From Muricea muricata (Eukaryota > Cnidaria > Anthozoa > Malacalcyonacea > Plexauridae): 64,000 nucleotides of DNA. The first letter of the stretch is position 1. Each line of letters starts with the position of its first letter. The position numbers and the translations under genes are program-made. The stretch is from NCBI GenBank assembly GCA_963855995.1, contig OY979728.1:4699330-4763329 (forward strand), written 5' to 3'. Shown here one piece after another: positions 1-12,400 of the stretch. Under the pieces are notes generated by a model. It did not search any database. It was not told the DNA's origin and saw nothing but the letters and a program-made list of their open reading frames with translations.

Positions 1-2834
1 TTCTTTGGGAGAGGATTTATTTATTTCATCCAGAACAACTCCATATTTTCCCTGCAAGAGTACATGTGATGATCTTAAGTTATATGGAAATAGTTATGTT
101 TACAATTATATTATATATAAAGTGTTGGACACTATCCAAGACTTAAGGAGGGGGACAGAAATGAGTGCAATATTATTTTGCTCATGCATTTAAATGATGA
201 TTTGTTTTGCATGATATGTTTGGCCGGAATGGCAAAATCTACTGCTTTACTGATCTAAATCATGCTGCCCATTTGAATTAAAGTTAGTAAGGCAGTAACT
301 ACCTTTAGTCTTTTAGATCTAAGCTAGTAAATTTTTCACGATTGGATGTGATGTGTTTGTTTGTCATTTGTAAATGTTTCTTGTTGTTCAAATAAAAACG
401 ATGAACTAATGATAGCCACTGATCACGATACAAGTATATCTTACAGTATACTACAAATAATGGCATACTGATACAGTGTCAAAGCCAAAACTACCATACC
501 AGTATCAAATCAATACTGTGAATAACAAATTACCGCCCAACATTACTCAAAAAGAGGAAAGTGAATCTGGTGAGACTAGACTAGGGTTATGCACCAACCC
601 TAGCTTAAACGTCCAACCCTATCTTGGGAATACCAGGGACATTCACTAGTTCGTACAGTTGTGTATGTGAAACTTACTGACGTCCCCAATCCCCTCATAT
701 GGCCATCTTCCCACTTATCCCCCAAGGTAGGAGGATTTCAAACAAACAGATTGCACCTGCACATCACATACTTTTTCTTTCATGGTGGAAAAGAGTTAAT
801 ACAAAATAGGCAATCATGGAACAAGGATGACAAAATCCATTTGTTGATGGTCCCTTTAAAATCATACATGTGGGTACATTTTTCTGTCTAGGAAGTTCCT
901 CATACCTGTGCACAATAAGCTCGGAACATAAACGAATCTCTTTCAATCTTTAAGTCTTGAGATGATGGCTGTCAGAAAATTTAAACTATACATGAATAGT
1001 TGCCAAATGGTTTGACCTCGGGTTTGAGGACTAAGATATTTGTCACAGACAGAAACCAGCGTATATTGAAACTACATATACCTGAGATTTCTGCACTTCG
1101 TTTATACAACGTTGATAGCTTCCTAAATAGAAAGAATTTCGAATATCGAACAACTCGTCCACGTCATTATTGCCAGCCATTTTGTTGACCGAGAAACGTT
1201 TGAAGAAGAAAGACTGGGAACAAAAAAAATATAAACACTTTCAGTACAACTTACATGAAGTACCGCGCGTTTCATGAGGAAGCTCTCTCAGATGACTTTG
1301 TTCACATAAAACTTGATAAAAAAGTAGTATGTTTTAACTACAAAAAATGTCGAAAACATATAAAAAGTAAGTAAATGTTAATTATAAAAAGTTTTTAAAT
1401 ATACAAAAGACTGTTTCTTTGTACGAAACAATATATAATTGCGCATCGTTGCTTTTGAAATGTTATATTTAGTGCAGTTCCTCGAATGCTGTGTTTAAAT
1501 ATTAATTTTGATGGGTTATTGTTTCGAATTTTATTCAGCTTTTCGAGCCGTTACACGCAAGGTTTACTTCATGTAGAATACAAATCGAGTACATCTACAG
1601 TTACAAGTTGTAATAGTTTCGCGATTTAACAGTTTTTGTGCCGAAAACTTAAATTTGAGAATGATACTTCATGCTTCTACTGTATGTAGATCTTTATCTA
1701 TACATTATTTTGTTCGTAATTTTATTAAAAAACAACAAGCCGAACACGTTTTAAGGGGCACAAAGTACACATTACGTAGTTGTACACATTATTTGATTTC
1801 ATAGACGCTGCATCTATCTCTTTGGTTGATTTATAAAACATTTATAAAAATGAAGTCAATATAATATATACTGGCTTGCTCTATTAGCAACTTATTAATT
1901 AATTATACTTGCGAATGACTTTGAGTATATTTGTAGCTTGCTGTGGCTATTTCGTGTGTGTAATAGCAGACTTCTGGTAATTTTGTAGATGATGTATTTG
2001 TGAAAGAGGCTCCTTGGTTGATTTTGAAAAATATTTTTAAAAATGAAGACAATATAATATATACTGGCTTGCTCTATTAGTAACTCATTAATTATTAACG
2101 GGAGCTTGTGAATGACTTTGAGTATATTTCTAGTTTGTGACAGCTATGTTGTGTGTATACTAGCAGACTTTTGGTACTATACCTGCAGTTTTAAAAATGA
2201 GAAAATAGCCAGAGTTTATTTCTTGACGAATTGTTGTTAAAAAAGTTAAAAAAGTATCAGCTGTTATAAAGTTGACCACAATCTATCCCCATTGTAATGC
2301 TATCTAAAAGCTACAAGTAGACTCTTGCATAATATCACATGGGGTGTTATATACCTGTAGGCATAACATGTAGAATATTTCATAGGCAATTTCTAAAGAC
2401 ATGAATAATTATGACTTTGAAAAAGACTTAGGAAAGAGTAAAAATGTCTTGTAGACAGGATTTGAACCACATTAATCATGCATCACATGGAATAGCACCC
2501 TAGACTACTGAGCTATTGAAACTTGATAAAACATTGTCATTTAAAATGTACTATTATACAACTATTAACGTTCAGTGATTAGACCATGGTCAAGGGCCAC
2601 AGAACGCCTGGTATTTGTCAGGACGGCTTTGTCACTGGGTGTGGAGATGAATCTGCCATGTCTCTCAAAGCTTGGTTTCTAAATTTAAGTGTACATTGTC
2701 TTGTCTAGAGCTAATAAAATAATGTTTCTCATTACTCTATGAAAAATTTAGAAAAGATGCCCTAACCCCCTAAACAATATTTATTTTTAATGGTCCCATT
2801 TTCTCCTAATTTTGTAGCCATTACATTTGACAAG
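1..2834. other. Intergenic stretch, no supported gene
   Basis: I see no convincing exon here. Short open frames lack splice context and recognisable motifs. The stretch contains a 160-bp tandem duplication (listed separately) and, near 2455-2520, a sequence like a decayed tRNA-derived repeat (a degraded B-box-like 'gatttgaacc' and 'actgagct'). The upstream promoter of the ZNF474-like gene should lie in the last few hundred bases, but I see no clear TATA box or initiator. Confidence 0.6.
1825..2176. repeat. Imperfect tandem duplication, about 160 bp x 2
   Basis: Two adjacent copies (about 1825-1985 and 2013-2176) share long blocks such as 'atatactggcttgctctatt' and 'gaatgactttgagtatattt', with substitutions and small indels. 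It is non-coding and no terminal repeats were seen. Confidence 0.7.
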
Positions 2835-5645
2835 ATGTCGGACAGCAAAGCAACAACTGCAGATTCAAGTGAAGCCTCGCGACCTCAAACAGTGTTACTT
2901 ACCAAGTTGCAGAGTGAGAATGACAGTGATGACAATGATACAAGTGTTGGGGATGCATTCTTCTCAAAAAGCCATGATGGTAGTGTAGAGGTCATTGACC
3001 TGACACCCAAGGTTGGAAAGTTAAAGTTTTTTTGAACCAGTTACTAGGATTTTCTCCTTAATTGTGTTAATGTTAATGACTGTGACCAGTTAGGAATATT
3101 AAAGTCAGAAACCATACACTCATTCAGATTTATCACAAGAAAATTGCACCAGAAATTGCAAGAAGTACCAATACACTTCATCCAGAAAAAAATCATTTTT
3201 CAGTATGACATGAAACTAGCAGGAAACCGAAATCCACTACTAAGCAGGAAACCGAAATCCATGAGTAGGAATCCGAAATCCACTAGTAGGAAACCGAAAT
3301 CCACTAGTAGGAAACCTAAATCCACTCGCTGGAATCCTAAATCCACTCGCTGGAATCCGAAATCCGCTAGTAGGAATCCGGAATCCTTTTGGTTCCCTTA
3401 CATAAGGCGAACTTTTTGTAATATAAAATTCATTATTATATACTGAATGTCAAAGTTCATTTATTCCTGTTTCTTATTGGTTAAGAACGTATCACGTGAT
3501 AGTGGAGAAATTCTACTGTCTCCCTGGCAACGTAGCTAAGCGGTGGACATTACTTTTATTCACCGGTAAATAACAAATCCACAGAGCCTCATGGAGCCAT
3601 GTCAGGTAAAAGGTAATCCTTTTTACACATGTTTGATTGATTTGTGGTACTTTTCTTCTCTTTTGACACTCAGTATATAATAAAATACTTATTGACTGAG
3701 ACCTCGGGAAAGCAGTATGTTTTGTGGACCCTCGACTGTCGATGTTTCCCTCGGCTTCGCCTCGGGAAACATCGACAGTCTCTGGTCCACAAAACATACT
3801 GTTTCCCTCGGTCTCAGTCAATAAGTGTTAATTATTTACCTGTTCAAGATTCAAGACACCAATCAGAATGACGATAGCACAGAAACCAACGGTCCAAAAC
3901 GTCGACCAAAAACTGTAACAAAACGCCGAACGGATGGCTACAAAAAATGCCTTGTTAATATCGGTGCGGTGGAATCCAACACACCCGTGTCCACGCAAGA
4001 GGAAACATTGTCTCCAAAGCCAAAATCCGAGAACTGCTATATTTGTGGAAAGGAATTCTTGCTCTCCTCACTGAAAATCCATGAAAAACAATGCGCAAAG
4101 AAACATGAAAAGGCCTCAAAAGTAAATAACACTGTGAAAATAAACAAAACACCAGCAGCTTCTAAAGTTGCAAAGAAACCTCAGCTGGAAGCCTGTTATC
4201 TTTGCGGTAAAGAGTTTTTTGTGCATTCGTTGAGCATACACGAGACACAGTGTATCAAGAACTGGAAGGCTAACAAAACTCCAAACGCCAACGATAAGAC
4301 TGTGTCAGAAAGGACTATGATAGAAAAACAACGTAGTAATGTGGAGGAGGAAACAAAAATTGACGTCAAGAAGAAATCAAGCACGAAAGGAGAGGCTAGA
4401 AATACTTCGCCAAAATTACTGAAAGCGAACAGTCCAGAAAGCCATAAATTTGAACATGCTTGTAGCAATGAAAAGGGACAAAAGTCTAGCAATAATGAGC
4501 AAGCTAATCCTTCACCGAAACTTGAGAAGAAAACCGAGAGTCCGAAGCAAAAAAAGTTGAAAACAATCCCGTGTTATTTATGCGGTGTGGCATTTTTACA
4601 ACATTCATTAAAAATCCACGAAAAAAAATGCAGAGGGAAATCCCAGGATTTGAATCATGATAACAGCAACGCAGTGGAAAAAGGCGAAGCAAATTTAACC
4701 CTCAACGAAGAAAATTTGACATCGGAACAAACAGAGGGATTGAAGAATGAAACTGTCGAACAAAGCATCGACGAACCGGTTGATCCCAACCATGGAAACA
4801 TTTCATCTAACACTTTTCCTCTCTCCAAAAGGCCAAAAACAATCGTATGTTATATTTGTGGACAGGAGTTCCTTAAGTCCTCGTATGCTATTCATGAAAA
4901 GAAATGTGCTAGCCTGAAGGAAAGTGCAAAAGCAGAAGAAACGACTTCGCCAAAGAACAAAGCCAGTAATTCTCGAAGTTCTGCGAAACCGAAGACAATT
5001 GTTTGTTACATCTGTGGTGAAGAATTCCTGAAATCATCTTATCCCTTCCACGAAAAGAAATGTGCCAATAAGCTTGAAAATGTTCAAGAAAACGAAACAG
5101 CTCGCCCAGAAGTTAACAAGGCCTGTCGGAACCAAGTTAAGAATTCTCCGAAACCCAAAACAATCGTGTGTTACATTTGCGGCCAAGAATTCTTGAAATC
5201 ATCGTACGCATTCCATGAAAAACAATGTGCGAGCAAAAATAAAGCGGTGGAGGAGACGGAGCCTGAAAACGGGAAGTCGAATTCAAAAAGAAACGTTTCT
5301 AACAAGGAGAAACCGGCAAGTGATGCACAGACCGAAAGAGCGCAGACTCCGCGAAGAGGACCTAAAACAAAAGCATGCTATATATGTGGAAAAGAAGTGC
5401 TTGTGTCGTCCTTGAAAGTCCATGAACAACAATGCCAAAAGAAAAATGATATATTGAAGAACATCAACCAACAGAAATCTCCCGGACAAACAAAAAAACC
5501 AGGACCGCAAGGCAGTCCAGCAAAACAAAAGACCGCGTCGAAACCGAAGACGGAAGTGTGTTACGTCTGTGGCGAAAGTTTTCTATCCAGTTCTATAAAG
5601 GTCCACGAGGTTCAGTGCGAAAAACGTTGGAATGAAAAAAGCTAA
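2835..5645 (+). CDS. ZNF474: ZNF474-like C2HC zinc-finger protein, two exons, 657 aa
   Basis: Exon 1 is 2835-3011 (59 aa) and ends AAG|gttgga in phase 0. Exon 2 runs from about 3849 (acceptor 'ctgttcaag|'; an alternative phase-0 acceptor ends at 3866) to the TAA at 5645. The protein has eight near-identical C2HC fingers of the form CYxCGxxFxxxSxxxHExxC, starting near residues 122, 175, 301, 393, 445, 500, 569 and 630. Most are preceded by a KPKT-type basic linker, the arrangement of the ZNF474/ZC2HC1 family. Linkers are Lys/Glu/Ser-rich and probably disordered. Exon 1 is acidic and carries VEVIDLT, which matches a classical SUMO-interacting motif. Fingers 4-6 are nearly identical, so they probably duplicated recently. 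ZNF474 relatives are often testis or cilium associated in animals, but the molecular role is not established. The gene converges on HAUS1. Confidence 0.8.
3219..3389 (+). repeat. 21-bp minisatellite in intron of ZNF474-like gene
   Basis: About eight imperfect 21-bp units centred on 'gaaaccgaaatccac' with tails such as 'tagtagg' or 'tcgctgg'. Because 21 is a multiple of three, the frame stays open and reads as KPKSTSR-type heptads, in the same frame number as both flanking exons. An in-frame stop at 3033-3035 separates it from exon 1. It is treated as intronic. Confidence 0.85.
3688..3827. repeat. Foldback (MITE-like) palindrome
   Basis: The arms 'acttattgactgagac...' and '...gtctcagtcaataagt' are near-perfect reverse complements over about 60 bp each. 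They meet at a short GC-rich centre around 'ctcggcttcgcctcgg'. It sits just before the exon 2 acceptor of the ZNF474-like gene, so a hairpin in the transcript could affect that splice site. Confidence 0.85.
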
Positions 5646-6420
5646 AGCACGAAACAACACGAGACAAAGCGTTTGAAACTTTTAAAAACAGTTTTACATG
5701 CATGTAAGGACAAACGCTCACAAACCTTGAAATGTGAGTTTAAAATTTAAAAAGACATATTTTAGTGTCGCTTTCACCAGAGAATACGCGATTGTACATC
5801 GTGCGACAAGAAAGACATGCATTGCTTTCTAGACTTGTGTTAGTCAACAATGAAAAGATATAAAATATGTGGTACTATTTATTAGATAATTTTCTACTTG
5901 ATTATCATGTACAAAATTATACCAAAGTTGTTAACGACCCTCTCATGCCGAGCATAATTTTGATTCTGTATAGGTCGTGCCGGATCCTTATCATGTGGCC
6001 TAAGGCCTATCCTAGGTACCAGAGGCCCCTGTTCAACAGCACCATTGATATGTATTAAATTTTGAAGCCAGAAGTACGTCACATTTTTAGACTGGCGGCC
6101 ATGTTGGATGGCCCCACTGGATCATTGAATGCTAGAGATTTCTACTACATGATGTAAAGCTTTCGTTTTGAAACAAAATTCAACATGGCTACCGATCTCA
6201 AAATATGACGTGTTTCCGGCTTCAATTTTTCTTGTATTTTGTATTACGATGCACTATCCAGTTTTAATACATATCAGTGAACAACACGCGGGCCTCTGGT
6301 ACCCGGGGTAGCTAAGTCGTATGTAGGTTATTTATTGAAATGTATATAATTGATTAACATTGCGTGCGTATTTAAGAAGCTGTAATACAGATTTCTATTG
6401 CTGTTGGCTATTGCGATAGT

Positions 6421-6426
6421 TTTATT
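6421..6426 (-). terminator. Candidate poly(A) signal AATAAA for HAUS1
   Basis: 'tttatt' on the plus strand reads AATAAA on the minus strand, about 55 nt after the HAUS1 stop codon. That is a typical distance for a short 3' UTR. Confidence 0.5.
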
Positions 6427-6450
6427 GTTAGAATTTTATGAGATTAAATT

Positions 6451-6456
6451 AATAAA
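6451..6456 (+). terminator. Candidate poly(A) signal AATAAA for the ZNF474-like gene
   Basis: AATAAA on the plus strand about 800 nt after the stop codon of the ZNF474-like gene. It is the first canonical hexamer I noticed downstream. It lies only 28 bp before the HAUS1 stop codon on the opposite strand, so the two transcripts probably overlap tail to tail. Confidence 0.4.
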
Positions 6457-6478
6457 GATAGTATTTAGAGTTCTATAA

Positions 6479-9400
6479 CTACATACTGTGTATAGAATCA
6501 ATGTTTCTTGCCAACTGCTCCTCTAATAATTCCTACAAAGGGGAAAATAAAGGGATCAGTCATCACGTACTGACATTGAAATAACAGAACTGTTCGTTTT
6601 TGTTCACCGTGGTAAAGTAAAGTAAACTAAAGCAAAGTAAAGTAAAGTAAAGTAAAGTAAAGTAAAGTAAAGTAAAGTAAAGTAAAGTAAAGTAAAGTAA
6701 AGTAAAGTAAAGTAAAGTAAAGTAAAGTAAAGTAAAGTAAAGTAAAGGCAAGTTTTAGATTTGGTTTTCAATACCTTCACCGAGACTGCAACGCCATAAT
6801 AACCCAGGCCCAGAAATGAATGTTGAAATACATAGGGAAGTGTATATTCCAAAACCCACAATTGAGATTATTCATTAACGATATTTAGACTACGTTCACA
6901 CAAAATGCCGCCACGGTTCGAAAACGGCGCGAAAAACATAATGTTCACACTGTGCCGGGGCGAAATTGATCAGAAACGTCACTTCTGCCGTCGTGCTTTT
7001 TTGACCATGCTTTCCAAACGTAGTAAAAGCGTAACGGCAGAAGTGACGTTCCCGATCAATTTCGCTCCGGCACAATGTGAACGAAACGGCGAAACGTTTT
7101 TGCGGCACAGTGTGAACGTAGTCTTAAATAAAGATATTATGATACTTTCCGTGTTCACATACAGTTATATCAACACGAGTGGAAATTGGAAAATCATGTA
7201 TCACAGTCTCTAATGTTGAGTAGCAAGGTGTATATTCAAACGGCTTACCAGTTCTCTCCTTGCCTCTTCAAGTCTTACTTTTGCGAGTGAAATGTCCTTG
7301 TATAAAAAAATTTAAAAGTGCTACGTGAACCAACGAATGACGTCACGGCAGTGAGTTTACTGACAGGGTTCGTACAGGTAAATAAGAGCAAAATTCGAGA
7401 ACGTTTTAAGAACTTTCAAGGCCATACATCGGGAAATTCAAGAACTAAAATGAACAAAATTGTTAAGTAATGCTCCAACTGCAGCCTAAACGAATTCGAA
7501 ACATATTATTTAAGTCATGAACCACCACAATTTGATTTTAAAGGTCAGAAATGCCCAGAAACTAAAGCAAGACGAATTTAAGGACTTTCAAGCACTTTCT
7601 TATATGTCAGTCAAGGACTTTCAAGGCCTTTAATTTTTGTTTTCAAATTCAAGGGCATTTAAGAACATTATAGTTTTGTACGAAGCCTTGGTGTAGCATA
7701 CGGTGTGTGTGCGGGGGGCGTAACATCTACGTTGGTAAAGACAGTGGGTAAAACCTAGAGTGGGTCGCATAAAAATATTGTAATTGATTATGTTTGTAAT
7801 ATAACAAATAACATAGTGCCATACAGAGATCAAGACTACATGTTGGTCGGTAAATCTCCGACATTAACCCCCCCCCCCCCTGCGTCCAGACGTTCAAAAT
7901 GTAGCGATTGAGTTTACTTACCGGAGGTAGACTATGATATGTGTCTAACTTAGACTTCAATGGTTTTAATTCTTCTTCTAACTTGACGACATCCTAAGCA
8001 AATATAAATATTGTTAGTATAAATTTTCAGGTGACTATTGATTTTCCTACCTCCTGATTGGTCAAGATTCACTGTCTCTGGATTGATAGTCACTGGTCAG
8101 TGATTATAACTTTCTGCTAAATTTGAAGTAATTTTTTATAAAGTTTTGTTGATTGTCATTTGTAACCAGCTGGAAATTTGTACTAAAACAATTAGTCGCC
8201 TCAGGCTCGGTAATTAGAAGCCCATACTATGGGCGGCCGTTACCACCAAAAATACAACGCATGTAAAGTGAATCGTCATAAAGTGAAATGACTCATAAAA
8301 ATGACAATTGATTCGATATGTTTTGAAATGACTTAACGTAAGTTGGTGATATGATTGGACTAGGTCAGAAATGACCTGTCTTTATGTGAAATGAATCATT
8401 AAATTGCGTAGTAAATCAACATTCAACATGTGCCGAGCTAATTCGTGCAAACCAAGAGGATTGGTTTAACACGTTGTGCAATGACTTAATAAGTTATAGA
8501 GAAATGATTCGTTCAGATCTGGAACGAATTATTCCGTATTGAAACCATTGAATGTGTTCCGCAACGGTGCAATATAATATGAAATGGCTTAACTAAACTT
8601 GATATCACTTAGCAAAACATGAAATCATTTAATCGAATTCGATATGATTCACTACGCCTTCAGCTCGCCTCGCCTTCGGCTACTTTAATTGTTAAATATC
8701 AGCTCATTATATATTGAAGGTTATGCTGACGAGTTTTATACACAATTCATCGCTTGTTGCGTTCGCAAAAAATTACATTGAGTACTAATTCGCAACTCCA
8801 TTTGCAACTATACAGCTCGATAGCAGCTCGAATATTTAATACATTGAATATAGCCGAGCAGACAGAGAACGATTGCAGTTTTAATACTGGAGGGCCGCTT
8901 AGGGATCGGTCATTATTTATGGCAGGAGGTGGCACCAAAGAGAAAATGGTTGGGTAAACAAAATTTTGGGTGAGTAAAAGGTTGGATAAATGAAAAATAA
9001 AACACCTCAGGGGTTGGGTAAACAAAAATTGACTGTCATTTCGAAAGCAAGACTTCATATAAACCTGTTAAACAGTCAATGTAACAAACATATATAAATT
9101 TACGAGGTGTTTCCACAAAGCTTAACAAGTATATTGTATTCACCATGCAAACGTACAAGAAACTTAAATTAACCAGAGTTGCTTTCATTGTCGAATTACT
9201 TATGTCATGGATAGTGAAAAAGTAACCTATAAAATGCCTAGTGAAACAACATAGATAAAGAAAAAAATGAAATAACATGGATAGTAAAATGGCTAGTGAA
9301 ATAACATGGATAGTTAAATGGCTAGTGAAATAACATGGATAGTAAAATGGCTAGTGAAATAACATGGATAGTGAAAAAATAACCTATAAAAAGTAATCTA

Positions 9401-12400
9401 TTAACACATTGTAAGACACAAAAGAAATCATGAGCGTGAAGGAGTGTGTATATGTGATACAGAATTCTGTTGATTTTCAGAAACTTTAGCTTTGATTTTC
9501 TTGCCTTGCACAAGATGCATTCTCAAAATTACTTCGCCGATAGATCTATAAAATCGGACAGTTTCACCAGACATTTGCAACATTCGCGTCCGTGTTGTAT
9601 CAGGTATACTACTCTCGCCTTCGACTCGAGTTCGTATATCCGATACATCACGGTCACTCATGTTGCAAGTAGCACATAGAACCTCGTGTTTCTTTTCCAA
9701 TGCTTTGTGGTAGAGGGTCGGCTCCAAGTCTGCTTGCTTTTGGTAATTCTGAAAACAAATGTATTTTAACCATATGAGAGGCATACATGGGTCTGTTTGA
9801 CTCTCTTTGGGCAGTTGTGCCATCAGCGTCCAGAGGTTCAAACCATGCAGAGTTCAAGTTTACAGCAGTGATATGGCGATATATTTTTATTTTGGCTTAT
9901 GGATAAGAATGTTTGAAGTAACTGTAATATCCGTTGTCAAATCAATATGGCAAGGACAAAGATGGGCCCAGCAATCCGCCATCTTGGATGGCCATATCAC
10001 ATTAGGGTGAAATTATTTTCTTAAAGAAGCTTTTAGCAAACATGTTTATTGTTAAAATCTATCCGGATTTATATGTTAACTTATCCTTACGCGAATTTTC
10101 TTTCGTGAATTGAGAGTTTTCTAGCTTTTAACTAAATGACAGTTTTAGACCTGCTTGTGACGTCATTGCAGTGCGTCTTCTATAAGTGGGACAACTTAAA
10201 CAACACTAACAATCACACAAATCACATTGAAGAACGAAAATGGAAAAATCGCTCCAAATGACGCGTTAACCAACAAGCATCGCGCAAAACCAACATCAAT
10301 TTCACAATAAGCATACTAGTAGGAATAAGCGAAAAATTTGAAAAAGTCAAGGAATTAACTATTATAATATTTCTATTTCAGAACCATGCTTAGATATATG
10401 AAAAACTCGATTCATATTAATCTGACACTAGAGAGAACAACGAAAAATTCGATACGAGTTCGAATCCCACTCGAGACAACGAATTTTTCGTTGTTCTCTG
10501 CAGTGTCAGATCAATATGAATCTAACTATTATATCGTAAAATGAAACAGTCATACGCACCGACACACAGCCTGTACACAAAATGCTTGTAAAGCACACCA
10601 TGTCTAAACCTCGCTATCGACAGTTTAGGAGTGTTCTATGTGCGAGTGTTGTTCAAGTGGCCCCACTTATATGGTGGACGCGCCGTACCATAGACCTAAT
10701 TGGCTAATTATGAAACATAATGAAGGCATATGCTAGTGGCATATTTGTCCTTCAATATTTCAGAAACTATCCACACAACAAAAAAATTAACAATTATTGC
10801 AAACGTTTTCATCGATAAGATAAAAATCTGTTTCCATATCCCTTTACCCCAGTAACTTTTATGTCTCAGTCTCAAATCTGTCAGATAACGTTTAAAAATT
10901 TGCATGGTACCTGTATGCACGCATAAGAGCTAACCTGCAGTTGATCCAACTGTCTTTGGTATTCCACAGTTTTCTTGTTAAGAAATCCAGTGTCTCTCAA
11001 TCGTTGTTTTAAAATAGGTTCTTGTAGCGATATCTGCTCTTCCAAAGCCTCACATGCTCTGTTTTGATGGAAAATGATATATTTTTGGCCGTTTGTTTCT
11101 TAAACCTTGGGCAATGGACCTTTAACCTTTTAGACGAAATTTTGAAAAAAATCGAAATGGGAAAAAATATTACCACAGTTTGAAAAAGCAGGTTGTAAAG
11201 TGTAGTAAACTGTAGAAAATATAGCCTTGCGAAGTTGGCAAATTTTCTGTAGTTTTGGATTATCCGTGAGAAATGAATACCCAAGGGTATCAACTGGGTA
11301 TTATTTTCCACCGTAATACAAATGTATACAAAATTTGCCAAATTCGCAAGGCTATATTGTCTATAGTTTACAACATTTTACATCCAAACTTTGCAATTCT
11401 ACTAAGTTTAGGATGCTCTTTCAAGATGTGGTAATATTTTTGCCCGTTTCGAATTTTTTCAAAATTCCGTCTAAAAGGTTAAAGAATAAAGGTCCATTGC
11501 ATTATTGCGGGGTGTTATGCCCTTGAAGGCAGGTAATCACGCCGGCTAAGATCGCAGCGCGCGAAAATTTTTTTTCAAAGTACTAAACATTTTGCGAGAG
11601 AGCCTGCGACAACCCGCGATAAATCAAAGTCATTCACCACAGCGTTCCATTTGTATTAAAAATCCAAGTAATCTGAATGCATACAATCATAATCTGGAAT
11701 AATAGATGGACGCGCCAAGGGCGTTAGCTAGACTCAAAAATGCCGCGTGTACCACAGCTTTCCCAACTACTTAAACAACCCTAAATTTGAGAGAGACTTA
11801 CAGTAAACATTTATTTGCTTGCATATATAATATGTTAAATTTTCTCAATTTATTAAGCTCAATAACAAAAGGTACAGACATACTTTTGAAGCGAATTGTA
11901 CTGGATCAAGGCTTTATTCATCTTGCGTAATTTCTTTGCCGTCGCATGTTTCGATTTTATTTCCTCGTCTTTGGCTGAATGGAGTTCTTTTGAATGTTCA
12001 TTAATACCAAGTAGATAGCTACACAACAGGTACAAAATAAAATACTTCAGACATTAATAATTCAACGAATATGTATCATACGTGCCTATAATTATGACTA
12101 CAATATGAGCTTATATTTTTTATTGTAAACGAATACGACTTCTTTTAGAAGCAACCAGGCATTTGTAAAACAAAGATGGTCAAACGGACACACCAGCATA
12201 GTTTGACCTCACCCAGGTAAAAGGGATCCTCAACTGCAACGAGAACATGTTCAAAGTGCGCCGGGGGGGGGGGGGCACAGACAGAAAGAAAGGATCAGCT
12301 GGAAAGAACAAAGGAATGTGTGAAGAATCAAGAGGTTGATGGTAAATACGAGGAGGACAAAGATCAACCAGGACAAGAAGTTAAACAAGAGATTGATGAT

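Larger units (their letters stand above)
5646..6478. other. 3' region between convergent ZNF474-like and HAUS1 genes
   Basis: No coding sequence is recognised. It should hold the 3' UTRs of both flanking genes. A pair of related sequences around 5985-6030 and 6285-6310 (both containing 'cagaggcccc' or 'gggcctctgg' with 'taccc' or 'gtacc') looks like an inverted repeat remnant. Confidence 0.5.

Noticed and set aside
4196-4492. Minus-strand frames across the zinc-finger exon
   Set aside because: Shadows of the plus-strand C2HC exon, which has low stop density on the reverse strand because of its Lys/Glu codons.
6563-6861. Minus-strand frames with YFTLL repeats
   Set aside because: Translation of the (AAAGT)n microsatellite.
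6896-7213. Similar proteins on both strands
   Set aside because: Product of a palindromic MITE that reads nearly the same on each strand.
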